A DNA stretch of 64,000 nt from Ottelia alismoides (lineage: Eukaryota; Streptophyta; Magnoliopsida; Alismatales; Hydrocharitaceae). How positions within the stretch are numbered: position 1 is the stretch's first letter; every line of letters starts with the position of its first letter. This document shows positions 1 through 12,075 of this stretch, one piece after another. The notes beneath the pieces were generated by a model that had not been told where the DNA came from, did no database searches, and worked only from the letters and a program-made list of their open reading frames with translations. Location of the stretch: assembly GCA_037367405.1 (NCBI GenBank), contig JAZKJV010009322.1:310001-374000 (forward strand), written 5' to 3'. Both the position numbers and the translations under genes were made by a program.

Positions 1-290
1 GTGTCCAAGCAAGTGTCCAAGTCCTTCAATTATTACAATGATAAAAATGTCTTCAGAAGTAAAACTAATGTATCTAAAATAACTACTCTCTCCCTCCTTT
101 TGCTCCTCCTCGGATGCGGGCTGCTCCAACATAAAGCCGAAGCATCCCTCGGGCGGATCCTCGCATAAAAAATGAAACAAAAGGATGTCAGAAGGAATTA
201 TATAAAATAGATACGAGAATGAACAAAAGTGAAAATGAGAAAAAATGAAATAAGACTACTAAGTCGTGCTCCCCGGCAACGGCACCATTC
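1..290 (-). mobile_element. 5' leader of family A retrotransposon A1 (partial)
   Basis: This is the start of the internal region of a minus-strand LTR retrotransposon. Its 5' LTR lies immediately to the right and the rest of the element lies beyond the left edge of the window. Only untranslated leader and the primer-binding site are present; no coding sequence is recognised. Orientation follows from the primer-binding site reading on the minus strand next to the LTR end at 291. Confidence 0.75.
270..287 (-). other. Primer-binding site of A1 (tRNA-Asp type)
   Basis: Read on the minus strand this is TGGTGCCGTTGCCGGGGA, which differs at one base (C to T in a CpG) from the 18-nt complement of the plant tRNA-Asp 3' end that I recall for Athila-type elements. 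It lies 3 nt from the LTR end, as expected. It is the best-preserved primer-binding site in the window. Confidence 0.8.
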
Positions 291-3200
291 TGATGACTAG
301 TTCGGCCACTCAGGTTATGTAAGCAAATAAACAAGGGTCGTTGTGACCTGAATCACCATGCGTAATCAATGAGAAAAATAAACCCACTCGAAAGAAATCC
401 AACAATGAAGCGTAACGTAAGCAGTTTGCTATTTTATTTACCTGGTATAGCCACCACGGTCGAACACAAGGAGCACGAAAAGAATACGTAGTAAAATTTC
501 CCAAAATAAAACAATTTTTTAGTGGTTTTCAATTTTATTTTTTATTTTTAATAGGAATACAAAACAACAAAAATAAAGAAAAGCAACACAACAATTTCTT
601 AGATTTTTCTAAATAGCCAAAAATAGTCAGAAAATTGAAGTAAAAATATTTTTGGGTTTTGTGATTTTTAAAGTGTTTTTGATAATTTTCTTGGGTTTTT
701 AAAATATTTCTATAATTTTATAAACATCAAAGAAGGCTTAAATATAAAAACATTACACAGTCAGGACCAAATTGTAAATTAAAAATATATAAAAAGCTCT
801 AAAGTCCTGATTAGATTTTATGAGAAATAGAAGTTAAAAGCTACAAAAAGAAACTAAAAATGGAACTTTTGGATTTTAATTTAATTTTATATAATTTTTA
901 TAAGTTTTTAATTGTTTTGCAATTTTTTGGGTTTTTTCAAACAAAATTTATACTGAAGTATAAAAGACAATAAAGGACACACTCAAGAAATTTATTGAAT
1001 TATTCAAGACATTTTTCGTATTTTTTAATTTTTCTTATTTCAAGAGGACACTTTTTAGGGGTTTTCTAATTTCTAAGAATAGAAAATGCACATAAATTAA
1101 TCTAATAAAACTACAGTAAATATTAGACACTAACATAAGCCAATGGTAATTTTTTATGTATTTTTTTGAATTAATATAATATTTATTAAGTCCAAATTGA
1201 AGCACGCAATTAATCACAGTTCACAAGGACCTATTTGCGAATTCTTTAAGTTTCTGGAACAAACAGATAACACTATAGATAAGCCAAGGGCAAATAATGC
1301 AAATAATCTAGAGGAATTGTACGCAACACGTGATCAAGGCTCACAGGGTTATAAGTGCAAATAAAAAACTTGGCATTCATTCAATAACCATAAGAAAGTT
1401 TAAGGCATATAATGCAAATATCCCAGGCAAGCACGTGTGGACTCACATGCCTCAAACTCAACTGGACTGAAATGTAAATAAGAAAAACATTAGTGTCTAA
1501 CTGCAAAAGTTCTCAACTACAATAATTATTTAATTGACTCATGCAAAATGCGGAGCACATGGGACGTGTGGCAGGCTCTCGTGGAGGCGGATGCTTACAG
1601 TTCTAATCTGATCTGCTAAGGATCTGATGGCTCAGGCGAGTGAAATAGGCGTACGGGTCTGATGACTTTTGGTGAGAACAGACGGCGTAGAGAATGTCGG
1701 CTATGATGTCCTTAAACGTGGATCTGGTGCCTCTGAAAAAGGGGTTGGATGAATGGTGGAGATGTGATCTAGAAGATGGAGTCCCGATCAGACGATTGCT
1801 AAAGGTGTTGGATGAACTCGGCTCAGGCGACCTTCAATCGACCGCGGAGGAAGATCCACAAACCCAATGACGTCGTTGAGAGATCCAGCACAGTCGTGAA
1901 GCTCCTCCGCGTATAGTGGTGGGCTCTGATGGAACGGTGAACAGTTGGATGTACGTCGAGGCGTGGCACCGCCTAGAGCTACTCTGCCTGGTCAGCTAGT
2001 GAATCAATTGGGTTCCTTCGTGTGAACCAGCACCTGCAGAAGGTAGAAGGACTTGGGGCACTGAATCTACCAATAAGCTAAGAAGCTCCAGGCGAAGATG
2101 ATCCAATGGTTCTTGGCCTCGACCGAGCTGCGGCGGGCTGGGAGGCTTCATACGGTGGAGATCTTGTCGTGTTGTCAGCTACAAGCCTCCAAGCATCTCC
2201 TAAAGATCCTAAGCCGCTCATTGAGTGCATGTCACTCCACTGAAGGTGGCTAGGGAAGAATGGGGGCGTGAGGGACGAGCTGCGGGGCTGGCGCAGCTGA
2301 AGAGAGGTTTTGCCAGATGCCTGAGGTACTAGAAAGATCGAGAGATGGAGCGCAACCCAAGAAGGATTCGAGTGATTCTAGGGATCCGGAGAATCTCGAG
2401 TGTACGAGGAAATTTGGGTCCGAATATCAAGGCAAGAGGCGTTCAGGTTCAGGCATGAAAATTCAGAGAAGAATCTCTGACGAGAGGAATGTGACTTGAC
2501 CCGACTGGGAGGGTGACGTTTACCGGGGTCAACAAACTCAAGTGGACCAATAGAAAATCAGAATATACAAAACAATATGAAATTGAATAAAAAATAGTAA
2601 ACAAATTTAAATAAAAAATGTTTAATATTTTTCAAAGTATTTTTCAGTTATTTTTATTTATTTTTATAAATTAATATAATATATTATATATAATGTATAA
2701 TATTATACACAGGTATAATGTACCTATGTATTACGTACATGTATTTTTGTTTTATTATTTTTATACAAATTACTTTATAATTTATTTTATTAATTTACAA
2801 CCTAATTTTAAGAGTATAAAATAATTATTATTTTATTTTTATAGATTGTTTAAGGGTATAAAATAAATAATGGATGTGATATGTACATGTGTCTTTTATA
2901 CAAAGGTTTGATGATTTTATAGTTATTTTTCTTTTATTTTCTGATTTTTATTTTTTTATAATATTATTAAAATATATTCAAGGGTGTAAACAAATAAAAT
3001 AATTTGGTTTTATAAATAATTAAATTGATAAATAATATATACTAGTATAAAGGATATGTATAATACATAGTAGACCCTATCTCTCTCTACTTATTTTATT
3101 TTGCGATCAGATCAAGTCTTGACCTTCTCTTGTGGTTTGATCACTCTGTACTTATTCTAAATACATCATTTATTTTCTTTTTCCTTTATTCTTTTATTTT

Positions 3201-3342
3201 TGCAAAACTACATGCTAATTATGTTATATTATCAAAGTCAAGCAGAAAGCTAATTTATTATGTTTACAGATATTTACAAGAGGTTTGTCCAAAAAGAGGA
3301 GCTAAAATAAAAGAATAAAGAGTGAGAATCATGGATTCATCA
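291..3342 (-). repeat. 5' LTR of family A element A1
   Basis: The 3,052-bp segment begins TGATGA and ends TTCATCA on the plus strand. Its minus-strand start and end match the starts and ends of the two family A LTRs at 21598 and 43571, including the shared block near the 3' end around the words GGCTATACC and AATAAAATAGC. The LTR has AT-rich arms and a GC-richer centre at about 1550-2540. The right flank, 3343-3347 (TCCCT), is the candidate target duplication; its partner is outside the window. ORFs inside are not convincing genes. Confidence 0.8.
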
Positions 3343-5285
3343 TCCCTGCAAGGTTAGCTCAAGCATACAAAAAGGGACGTCCAGTTGGTCGATTTGGGTG
3401 GAAATGGATGAGGATGGAGTTGAGGCAACGCTCTCCGGCAAGAGGCGGAGGTAGAGAGCCAATCTCTCGATTCTGGAGTGAATCGAGGGGAGTGGAGAAG
3501 CTTGGGTTATAGCATAAATGAAGGGGAAGAAGTTGCATGTGTTAGGATAGGCAAATCACGATTGGGCCATGGGGAAACGATGGTGGGGGCAAGAGCTCCG
3601 GGGAACTACAATCGAGCCTTTTAACGAAATAAAAAGCAAAGACAATTGAGATAAATGCTAAAATACTTTAAAATAATCCTAGGAATTAAAAGAAACTAGA
3701 AACTATGGCTCAACCTTAAGGAGAAAGAGCCTAGGAGGAGCTCCGGTGAAGAAGAATGACGAGCTCGAATCACCAGATGAAACACCTCTTCCTCCACATC
3801 AAACACTCTGCGTGAAAGCCCCTGTCACCAGCAACCTCACACGCGAGATATCTTGTCATTTCATGGGTTCAAGCGGGAAAACTAGAATCGAAGGTTTGGC
3901 AAGGTATATGTACATGGGTTATTTGGATTGGGCAGAGTGCTCGATTCATTGATCCGTAAATCGAGGAGAAATGTTCGTGTGAAAGACTAATAACAGAGAA
4001 ACCAAAGTCAAAGAGAAACCAAGACTTGAAGGTGCAAGGGTTGACAGGAAAAATCCGAGGAACAGTTACATTCGTCGAGGTCTGACAGCCTAGGGGAGAA
4101 GTGGGCCAATTGACCGACGGGTCAATCTCCCATTGGGCCACATCAGGAACTACGCGACAAAACAGAAAGAAACAAATAGAACATAAAATAATAAATGATT
4201 TCATTAAATAAAATATAGAACATGGAAATTATTTATTATTTTATTTAGTATTAAATTTGTTTTTTTATTTACTTTTTCTTGTTAATCTATTGTATGTTAC
4301 TTTTTCCAAGTAATAGTATAAATAAATTTACCTATATAATGGATATTTTATTTTTATTTTTGATTTTAGAACTTATTATTTTATATACATAATTTATATA
4401 TTTATATCTTTATTAAATACACATAAATATATTTTTATTGTATTTTTTTAAAGTTATATTTACATTTAAATAAATATGTATATTTATCTTATAGGTATAT
4501 ACTTGTACAATTCATCTATGTATTATATGATACTTTTTATTTTAATGTATTTTTAGTTGTTTATTTTATTATAATTATATATATGTATTTGAAATGTCAT
4601 CTACAAAATTGTAAAAAAACAACAAAGTGAAAAATAGAAAGAATAAATTAATTGATTATTTTATATAGATGCATTGCACAATGAGGGCCCAAAACCTAAC
4701 TTTGGAATCTTAACTCCAAATTGAATGAACACCTTCAATAACTAGATAATTAAGTTTATGAACAATAAAGGTGAGTTTGGTGAATTTTGAGTACATAAGG
4801 AGAAGATACATCTCTATGAAGTTTTCTTTGCAGCTTTTTATTTTCAGTGTCTAGGGCTTATTGTGCAGTATTTGCAATTGAAATAAATTTTGTATTCTTC
4901 TTTTGTATTTCAATCTACAAGTTTCATGTTCAAAATTTATTGATTTGAGGTATAAATAATAAAGATTAAAATGGGTTTCATTAGAGAATACAAATTTGGA
5001 TTTTATTGTCATTTTTGGCCATTATCTACCCCTACTTTATTCCTTGTCGACCCAATCATCATGATGCCTTAGTCTTAGGGTTTTGGTCATTAAATACCTA
5101 TGGTATTTTGTTTTATTTTTCTTTTCTTTATTCTTTTATTTTGATATTTAATTGAGTATTTTGTACATTATTTACAATGTAAATAATGAATGTTATTTTA
5201 TACAAAATAATGCTACATATATGCATTTAGTTAGGGTATAAAGACTGAAATGAAAGAATAAAGGTGATGAAATGGAGATTTATCA
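3343..5285 (-). repeat. Family B LTR fragment, split by A1
   Basis: The outer end at 5265-5285 carries the family B terminal hairpin (TGATGAA, short loop, TTTATCA). The block at 4670-4830 (ATTGCACAATGAGGGCCC and following) recurs at 8905 and 52440 in the same orientation and at 19440 and 61450 inverted. The interior around 3590-3780 resembles 7900-7980 of the solo LTR. Its inner (3') part should lie beyond A1, to the left of the window, so A1 appears to have inserted into it. Confidence 0.65.
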
Positions 5286-6249
5286 ACTTCATTAAAGTTG
5301 TGGATCTGATTGAAATGAATAAGTTTCATGTTGAACGCTTTTTATTTTGAGTCCATTTATGTTTTCTTTTTTTTATTTCTCTATTTTTCTATTTTTATAT
5401 TGGATCACATTGCTCCATATGGGAAAGCCACGTTGCTGACCCTACAGTCCCAGTCTCCCTCATTCTTTACGGTTTCATCCCTTTTATCCAACGGTTGCAT
5501 CAACCCTGAGTTCCTCACTTTCGACCATTTCATCTCTAGATCTAGCGACTACGACTCCTTCATCTACCTCCATCAACCACCTGCCTCCCACATTCTCCAT
5601 TGTGTCAAGCCTTTGTCTCCCTTTTTCCCCTCAATCTACACATGTCCTCATGCCTTTTCAAGGAGACCAACAATTAGACAATTCATACCTCTCGCACACC
5701 AATCACCTCACCTGAGCTCGCTATGCACAAACATTTATTCCCATGCTTCGATCACCTCTCGCTACACACTACATGAATCCATAAAACTCTGACCACCACC
5801 TCCATTCCTTATGTGAGTTGAGTCTAAGACCCTCACTACCTACATGTGACAATTCTAGGTTAGGAATCAAACAATGATAGCTAGCGACTCCGATGAGATC
5901 CGACAGAGCTCCTCTGACTCTACATCACCTCATTTGGTGCGGCTTGAGCTCGGTGGCATGAAGATCACCATGAGCGACGACTCGAAGAATCCCCATTCTC
6001 CAAAGCAGGCTCTCGCTCTGCCTCTGACCTTCTTCTTAATCCCCATGTTGTCTCTCCAATATCCCCTCTTCTTAATTTCTCTGATTTTATTTGTAGTGCT
6101 TCATACACCTCAAGTCCATTTGACCACTACTTTAGATTTACTACCGATTTTTGTGTGACCCTTCGTCGTCACCCTTCCCTTCTCTATGAACCCCTCCATG
6201 TCACTCCTCCCTCCTATTTGCACAAGATGAGGAACTCATCGGACCATGT
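5286..6249 (+). repeat. Family B-like LTR fragment, plus orientation
   Basis: The block at 5290-5470 (guanine-poor text around TTTCATGTTGAACG, then a T-rich tract, then GGATCACATTGCTCC) parallels 62420-62570 of the plus-strand LTR at the right edge. The fragment is GC-richer from 5430 onward, like the core of other LTRs. Reading frames of 154 and 94 codons here fall in this core and show no domain; I do not consider them genes. It appears to be interrupted by the solo LTR that starts at 6250. Confidence 0.5.
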
Positions 6250-9200
6250 TGATTGACTGAACAGGAGTGCCTAACGTCTGGTCTTGGAGGAGTCTGCGGT
6301 GTCTGACAAGTCGGATCTGGTAATTGTTGTATCGACCCTCTCTCAGCTCTCGGTACGTGAACGATCAAATTAGACAAATAATCAACCCATGATCTGTGAT
6401 TAAACAACGAATTAAATAAAGGATAAAATTTATTATACCCTATAAAAAGATGTGTATAACACGTAAGTGTAGTGGTCGAGCCACTAAGAGCGAAAGGTGG
6501 ATATGCATAATTGTTATCGATTAATAATAACTAATAATAATATTTTTTATTTTTAACTTTTGTATGGTATTTTAATTATATTTAATTTTTATGTATTTTA
6601 ATTATTTTTTTATTTTTTTAAATTTTATTTTATATTTAATTTTTTAAAATTTTAGTTTCTTTTTTATTTTAAGATAGAAGATATACTTATATACAATAAT
6701 AATGTTATTATAGATATTATAAACAATATATAGAATGTATAGTCAATATACAAATACGGGATAATCCTTTTTTTGAAAGTCTCAAAATGAATAATGTATA
6801 TTTATAAGTAATAATAATAATATCTAATATATAAGTATTATTAAGTGTATAAGGTATACATACGGCTTTGTAATTTTAATATGTATAATCAACAGGCTCC
6901 ATGTACAATTTCCACAATATTTTACACCATTTATACAAGTTTTAATGCTAATCCTAAATACAAAAACCCAGTTGGCTATAGGTGCAAAATGGCTAGCCCC
7001 TAACATGTGTGTGAGCACATGAGGTGACCTGGCAAAGGAATTGATTGCAAATAAAAAGAAGTACCAGGGTCTTATGTAATTATTATAGAAACTTAATATT
7101 TACAGAACTAAATGGTAAATACAAAAGTCGGCAGGGATGCAGCGAAATTTACCACTAAGGAGCCTCATAGAGTGGGGCATAACGCTCCACGTGGCTTCCC
7201 TAATGCAGATGGGACGACACTGGTTGGATACCACTTCTCCTCAAATGAGTGGCCTAGATTAGATACAGGTTGTGTCTTCTGATCCGATGACGATCGAAGG
7301 TGGTGGAAGAACACTCAAGAACTCCGCTTGGGGGCTCGCTTTGATTGTTGAAAAATCTGACGTCTAGCCTCCTTTGGTCGATTTAAGAGCTCCACTACCT
7401 TCTTGGGAGCCAACCGCACCAGCATGTGCCTTCAGATGGCTCTAGGTCCCATCGATGTGGACTTGGAGTTCCTCATCTATTCTTAGTGACCTGGAGTAAG
7501 GATGGGACTTGAATGGGCTCCAGGGAGTACTTCTAGGCTCAATACCTACACAAAAAGATTCCCTAACTCGAGGGGAAGTGCCTCGACGAAATATTGAAGC
7601 TGGATGTACAGTGGATGAGCGGGGCGGATTAGCTCCAATGAATGGAGGAAGCTGGAGATCGAGGACATGGATTCTTACATAAACCAACATGGAAAATGGG
7701 GGTTATTATAGAGAAGACGAAGGGGATGAAGATGATGATGGATTGGTAGGTTGAAAACAAGAGGATCATGATGATTTCGAGCTGGAGCTTAAGGCTCCAG
7801 TAAACAAAGATCTAAAAATTAAACTAATCTAATGACTAATTGATTGAACAAACAACTACACCAAGCTAAGGTAATGAAATGTGAATTAAAAAACTAAAGA
7901 TAACAGATCAAACATGCTTGGAACAGTGAGCAGATGGAGTCTCGCCGGAGGAGCTTCGGTGAGGCCTGGATCGCCTTCCTCCACCTCTTATCCATGCTGA
8001 CAAGGCCTAGAAGCTCGAGTTTTAACCAGGAGCTCACTTCAGGTGTCTCCTATTGGAGTTACAAGGGAAAGAAGGGATCAATCAAAAAAGTGAGGATTGG
8101 GTTTTATTTATAGATCAGGTGATGAGCATGGTTTCAGGGGGCGGTGGCATGAAAGATGGAGGAAGTTGGTGAGGGCTACGTTTAGGGCATGGAAGAGGAA
8201 TTAGGGTGGTGCAGGTCGGGATGCTACTCGAGGGAAATGGCGTAGCAGTGGTGGCATAAGAAATGGTAGAAGAGGAAGTGGCACATGGTATAATAAATCC
8301 AGCGGTTGGGATGGACAGTTGACCCGAGTGTCAATAGTGCTTGAATTCTGGTTGTTCCACGTGGACCAACCCAGAAATTCAAGGAAATAAATCCCATTAA
8401 ATTGATTAAAATTAATAATTGAATTTACTAATTTAAGTCAAAACATGAAAATATTTATTATTTTATGTACTATATTAAGTTTATTTTATTTATTTTTATA
8501 ACACTATTTATTAAGTGTTAATATTTACACTATTTATTAAGTTTTAATATTTACATGTATATATAAGTATATTTACTTATATTTCAAGTATTTTATTTTT
8601 TATATGTCATTATTCATTATTATAAATTTTTAATATATGCATAGTATATTTGAATACATATTTACATACTTTTATTTTATTTTTCTGATTTTAGTTATAT
8701 GCTTAAATAAATAGGGGTATATATACTATAAGTATAGTATACATATATATATATATTAACATTTTATTTATTTTAATGTATTTTTGATGTTTTTATTTTG
8801 TTTTTTTTATTTTTAATATATTTAAAATAATATTTATATGCATTTAAAAATATAATAAAGTTAAAATTATTAAGAATGAATATAATGAATAAAATAATCA
8901 TGTATATAGTATAATGGAGACCCAAAAAAACGGCTTTCATATCTTAGATCTGTTTTAAATGAACCACCTTCAATAGATAGATAATTTAATTTTATGAACA
9001 ATAAAGTTGAGTTTAGTAAATTTTGAGTTTATATGGAGGAGATATAGGTATGTGAAGTTTTATTTGCGGGTTTTTCTTCTGAGTGTTCCAGTTACACAGT
9101 GAGTTATTATACTATGCATTTAATTTTGTCTTTTTCTATGGATTTTTGTGTATAAGTTTCATGTTGAGGGTTTCTTTATTTGATGTGTTTAATATAGAAA

Positions 9201-9531
9201 ATAAAATAGGTAAAAAATGGGTATTTATTAATGAATAAAATTATGGTTTTGTGTGTATTCTCTGTATAATTGAGTGCCCTATCTCCAACTACTTTATTCC
9301 TTATTGACCAAGTCAATATTGACATGGTTTTAGGGTTATGGTCCATTCAGTGTCTTTGAAACTTCATTTCTTTACTTTATTCTTTTATTTTCAAACTAAA
9401 CAAATATACTTATATATTATTTACATATTAATTTATGATTGTTATTTTCTACAAATTAATGTTATATACATGTATTTCACTAAGGTAAGGCCAAAGTGAA
9501 AGAATAAAGGTGATGAAACGGAGATTCATCA
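6250..9531 (-). repeat. Near-complete family B LTR, probably solo
   Basis: The outer end at 9511-9531 has the hairpin TGATGAA-loop-TTCATCA. The inner end at 6250-6420 parallels 47950-48124, the 3' end of the B3 5' LTR (shared words include AAGTCGGAT and the GGGTTGATT block). No primer-binding site follows on its 3' side and no internal region is attached, so a solo LTR is likely. The five bases on each side (CATGT, TGCCC) do not form a clear target duplication, so the exact left end is uncertain by tens of bases. Confidence 0.65.
8105..8113 (-). promoter_or_regulatory. Candidate TATA box of the solo family B LTR
   Basis: The minus strand reads CTATAAATA at the edge between the GC-rich core and the AT-rich arm. 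The same word occurs at the equivalent place of the B3 LTR (20253-20261), supporting it as the LTR core promoter. There is no transcript evidence. Confidence 0.45.
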
Positions 9532-10257
9532 TGCCCCCACTCCGAGCACCTCCTTGGGCCTTTATTCCACTCCCCCCCTTTTTGTCATTTAATCAATGTA
9601 GGTACCACTCCATCACTATTTGGATGTGGCAAGGCTGCTCCGGTCTCCATCTCCACCTTTGACGAGCCCATGGCACCACATCAACTCGACTGCCACTTCA
9701 TCTCCAACAGGCTTCCTTGACCTTCTCTAGATCTTCTTCAATGTTTTAGGTTTCTAACATAGCATTAAAGCATTAGAGGAGCGTCAAGGAGCTCGTTATA
9801 GATCCATTGCTTTTGGTTGCACATGGAGGAGGACGTAGAAGAAGTTACCATTGGATTAGGCTCTGGTCTGATCTAAAAGTTTAGAAGAGTAGTTATCATC
9901 GTCGTTCGATGAAGTCCTATGGAAGATCCATCAAAATACTCCTCACGCATGGTATGTGCCATCAGATCGGTCTAATCTTGACATGGTCAATCACATCTGA
10001 GCCATTTGTAAGAGTCCTAACAAGTGATGTCACTAAAACTTGATTTTTTTCATGATAATTATCTAAATTGGATAATTCAGAACTATATCATGTAGTACTC
10101 GCCGAGAAATTTCCAACGACTTGAAAACATTAAAATTAGGCTTTGTATGCGAGAGTTATGCATGAAATATGAATGGGTTGCGTCTATTAGATCTGGATCT
10201 GAGTTTGGTTGATCCCTATATAAATGGTAGCAATTGGGTTTGGCTAGCCATACAATC
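9532..10257 (+). repeat. Unassigned LTR-like remnant
   Basis: This stretch has no convincing gene. Its GC-richer first half (9540-9730) resembles in composition the core of family B LTRs and may continue the plus-strand fragment interrupted at 6249. The second half is anonymous low-copy-looking DNA ending where the B3 LTR starts. Confidence 0.3.
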
Positions 10258-10530
10258 TGATGAATTTCCATTCATAACCTTTATTATTTCATTTTGGCCT
10301 TAAATCCCTTGTTAAATAAATGTAAATAGCATTAATTTGTACAAAATAAAACTCAATAATTGTCATATAAATATTGTATAAATACAAGTATTTAATTCCA
10401 AAATAAAAGAATAAAGGAAGAAAAGAAAAATAATTGAAGTGTTAAAGACATTGAATGACCCTAGACCTTAAGACTAATGCTATATTAACTTCGTCTACAT
10501 GGAATAAAGTAGAAGGATATAAGATACTAT
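10258..10530 (+). repeat. B3 5' LTR, part 1 of 3
   Basis: The segment starts TGATGAATTTCC and follows the uninterrupted LTR at 60844 closely for about 270 bp, including the shared words AAAATAAAAGAATAAAGG and GGAATAAAGTAG. The match stops at 10530, where the family C element begins, and resumes at 19125 with the bases that follow in the 60844 copy. This shows a nested insertion. Confidence 0.75.
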
Positions 10531-12075
10531 TGATGCGATTTTACGCGGTTTAAGAAGTTGGTTTTATCACGTCGTTGTTGTTCCACAAAAAATCATAATC
10601 AAACAAATAATATTACAACCACAAGCATAATAAAAACACACAAGATGTATAGTGCAAGTAGAGGTTCGTATCTGCAGGGGCTAAGCAAACTCACAATTTT
10701 TGTTCTTCTTTCAAGTTGATTAAAATTCTAATTTAGTGCGATGAAAGAAAAATTATGTTAAAGAGATTTTGACGGTAAAATGTAATCTACAGTGAAAATA
10801 TTTGTTGGAACTTGAAATAAACGAAAGAGGGTATGAGTGCAACTAAATAAGAAAACAGGAGTTGAATCACAAATTAAGACTGAGGAAATGAGATAATACT
10901 TGCAATGTCTCAAGAAGAAGAATGAGATATAAGACTTACAATGCATATATTTAAAGAAAACTTAGACTTGAAAAGAGAGATCTTACAAAATAAAAAATGC
11001 TTTCAAGTTCAACATAAACCAAATTAAATGCAAGAGAGCTTACAAAATGAGAGTTGTTTCTTTCCAATTCGACTTAAACAAAACTGACTAATATAATAAA
11101 ATGCAAGTCATGAAAGGAAGAAAAAGAAACGCTTCTCTATTAAGATCCGGAATGAAGACGATGACGATGATGGCGGAGACGGATGCACGGCTTGCTAGAT
11201 ACGTACGTGAGGAGGCAGTGACGACGAAGGCGCGTAAAGACGAAGGCGCGTGGGCTCATCACACACGTGGATTGCACGAGGAAGATGCGTGGGCTGATCA
11301 CACATTGGCTGGAGTTGGTGGCGTTGTCGAGGAGGAGGAGTCCACGAGTTGGAGTTGCTGACTACGCAAGGAAGAGGGTGCGGGGGAGAGCTGCCTTGCG
11401 AGAGAGAGAGAGAGAGAGAGAGAGAGCGGCGAGTAGGATAGAGAGGGTGCATCGGGGAAGAGATCTCTTCGTCCCCTAATGCCTTGGGGGACTCCTCATT
11501 TTATAGATGTTATATGCGTCATTTGACCTTTGAATGGGCCTTCATCTCATGCACATAAAGACAAATAAAATAAATACATTCATGCATGGGAGACATATGC
11601 ATGGAAATAATTAATGCATGGTCAAGAGAGAGAAATAAAGAGGGCATTCATGCATTGTATATTACGTGGGAAGGGGTGTGTGTTGGGGGCTCCATGCATG
11701 GGGAAGAGAGAGGCCATTTATGAGATGCATGGATTGTAAAATATTCACAACATATCCTCCTCTTTTCTTTCCAAGATAAAATGTTAAGGGAATATGTAAA
11801 CCAAATTGGATGGATAAATGTGTGTGGTTTGAAAGTGATGTTTTATTTAATGACCATGTAATTTTTGTTTATATACATAAAATATTTAATGATTAATTGA
11901 ATGATTGGAATGTGGTATTAATTAATTGTGCTTTTTAAAGGTGGTTTTCCCATTGTATTTATAGAATAAATAATATCTGGATTAAGTGGTATTGAGGTGT
12001 GTGTGTGTGTCTGATATTAATGGGATTCATCATGTAATCCGTATGGTATTATACCAGCATAATATTTAATCATCA
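10531..12075 (-). repeat. Family C 3' LTR (complete)
   Basis: This 1,545-bp LTR runs from TGATGCG to AATCATCA on the plus strand. Its portion from about 11202 to 12075 closely matches 18270-19124. It contains a (GA)n run at 11400-11426 that is much shorter in the other copy (18470-18480). Just outside, the minus strand reads AAGTATGGGGCG before the LTR start, which is the expected polypurine tract position. Confidence 0.85.
11499..11506 (-). promoter_or_regulatory. Candidate TATA box, family C 3' LTR
   Basis: The minus strand reads CTATAAAA and is followed downstream by a conserved GC-rich stretch shared by both LTR copies. The same word is kept at 18553-18560 in the other LTR. Prediction only. 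Confidence 0.45.

Noticed and set aside
5328..5792. 154-codon ORF
   Set aside because: It sits within an LTR-like fragment, has a hydrophobic start from a T-rich tract and then Ser/Pro/His-rich text, with no motif.
11101..11479. Several overlapping ORFs around the GA run
   Set aside because: They are on both strands within the family C LTR; Arg-Glu and Ser-Leu repeats come from the GA microsatellite.
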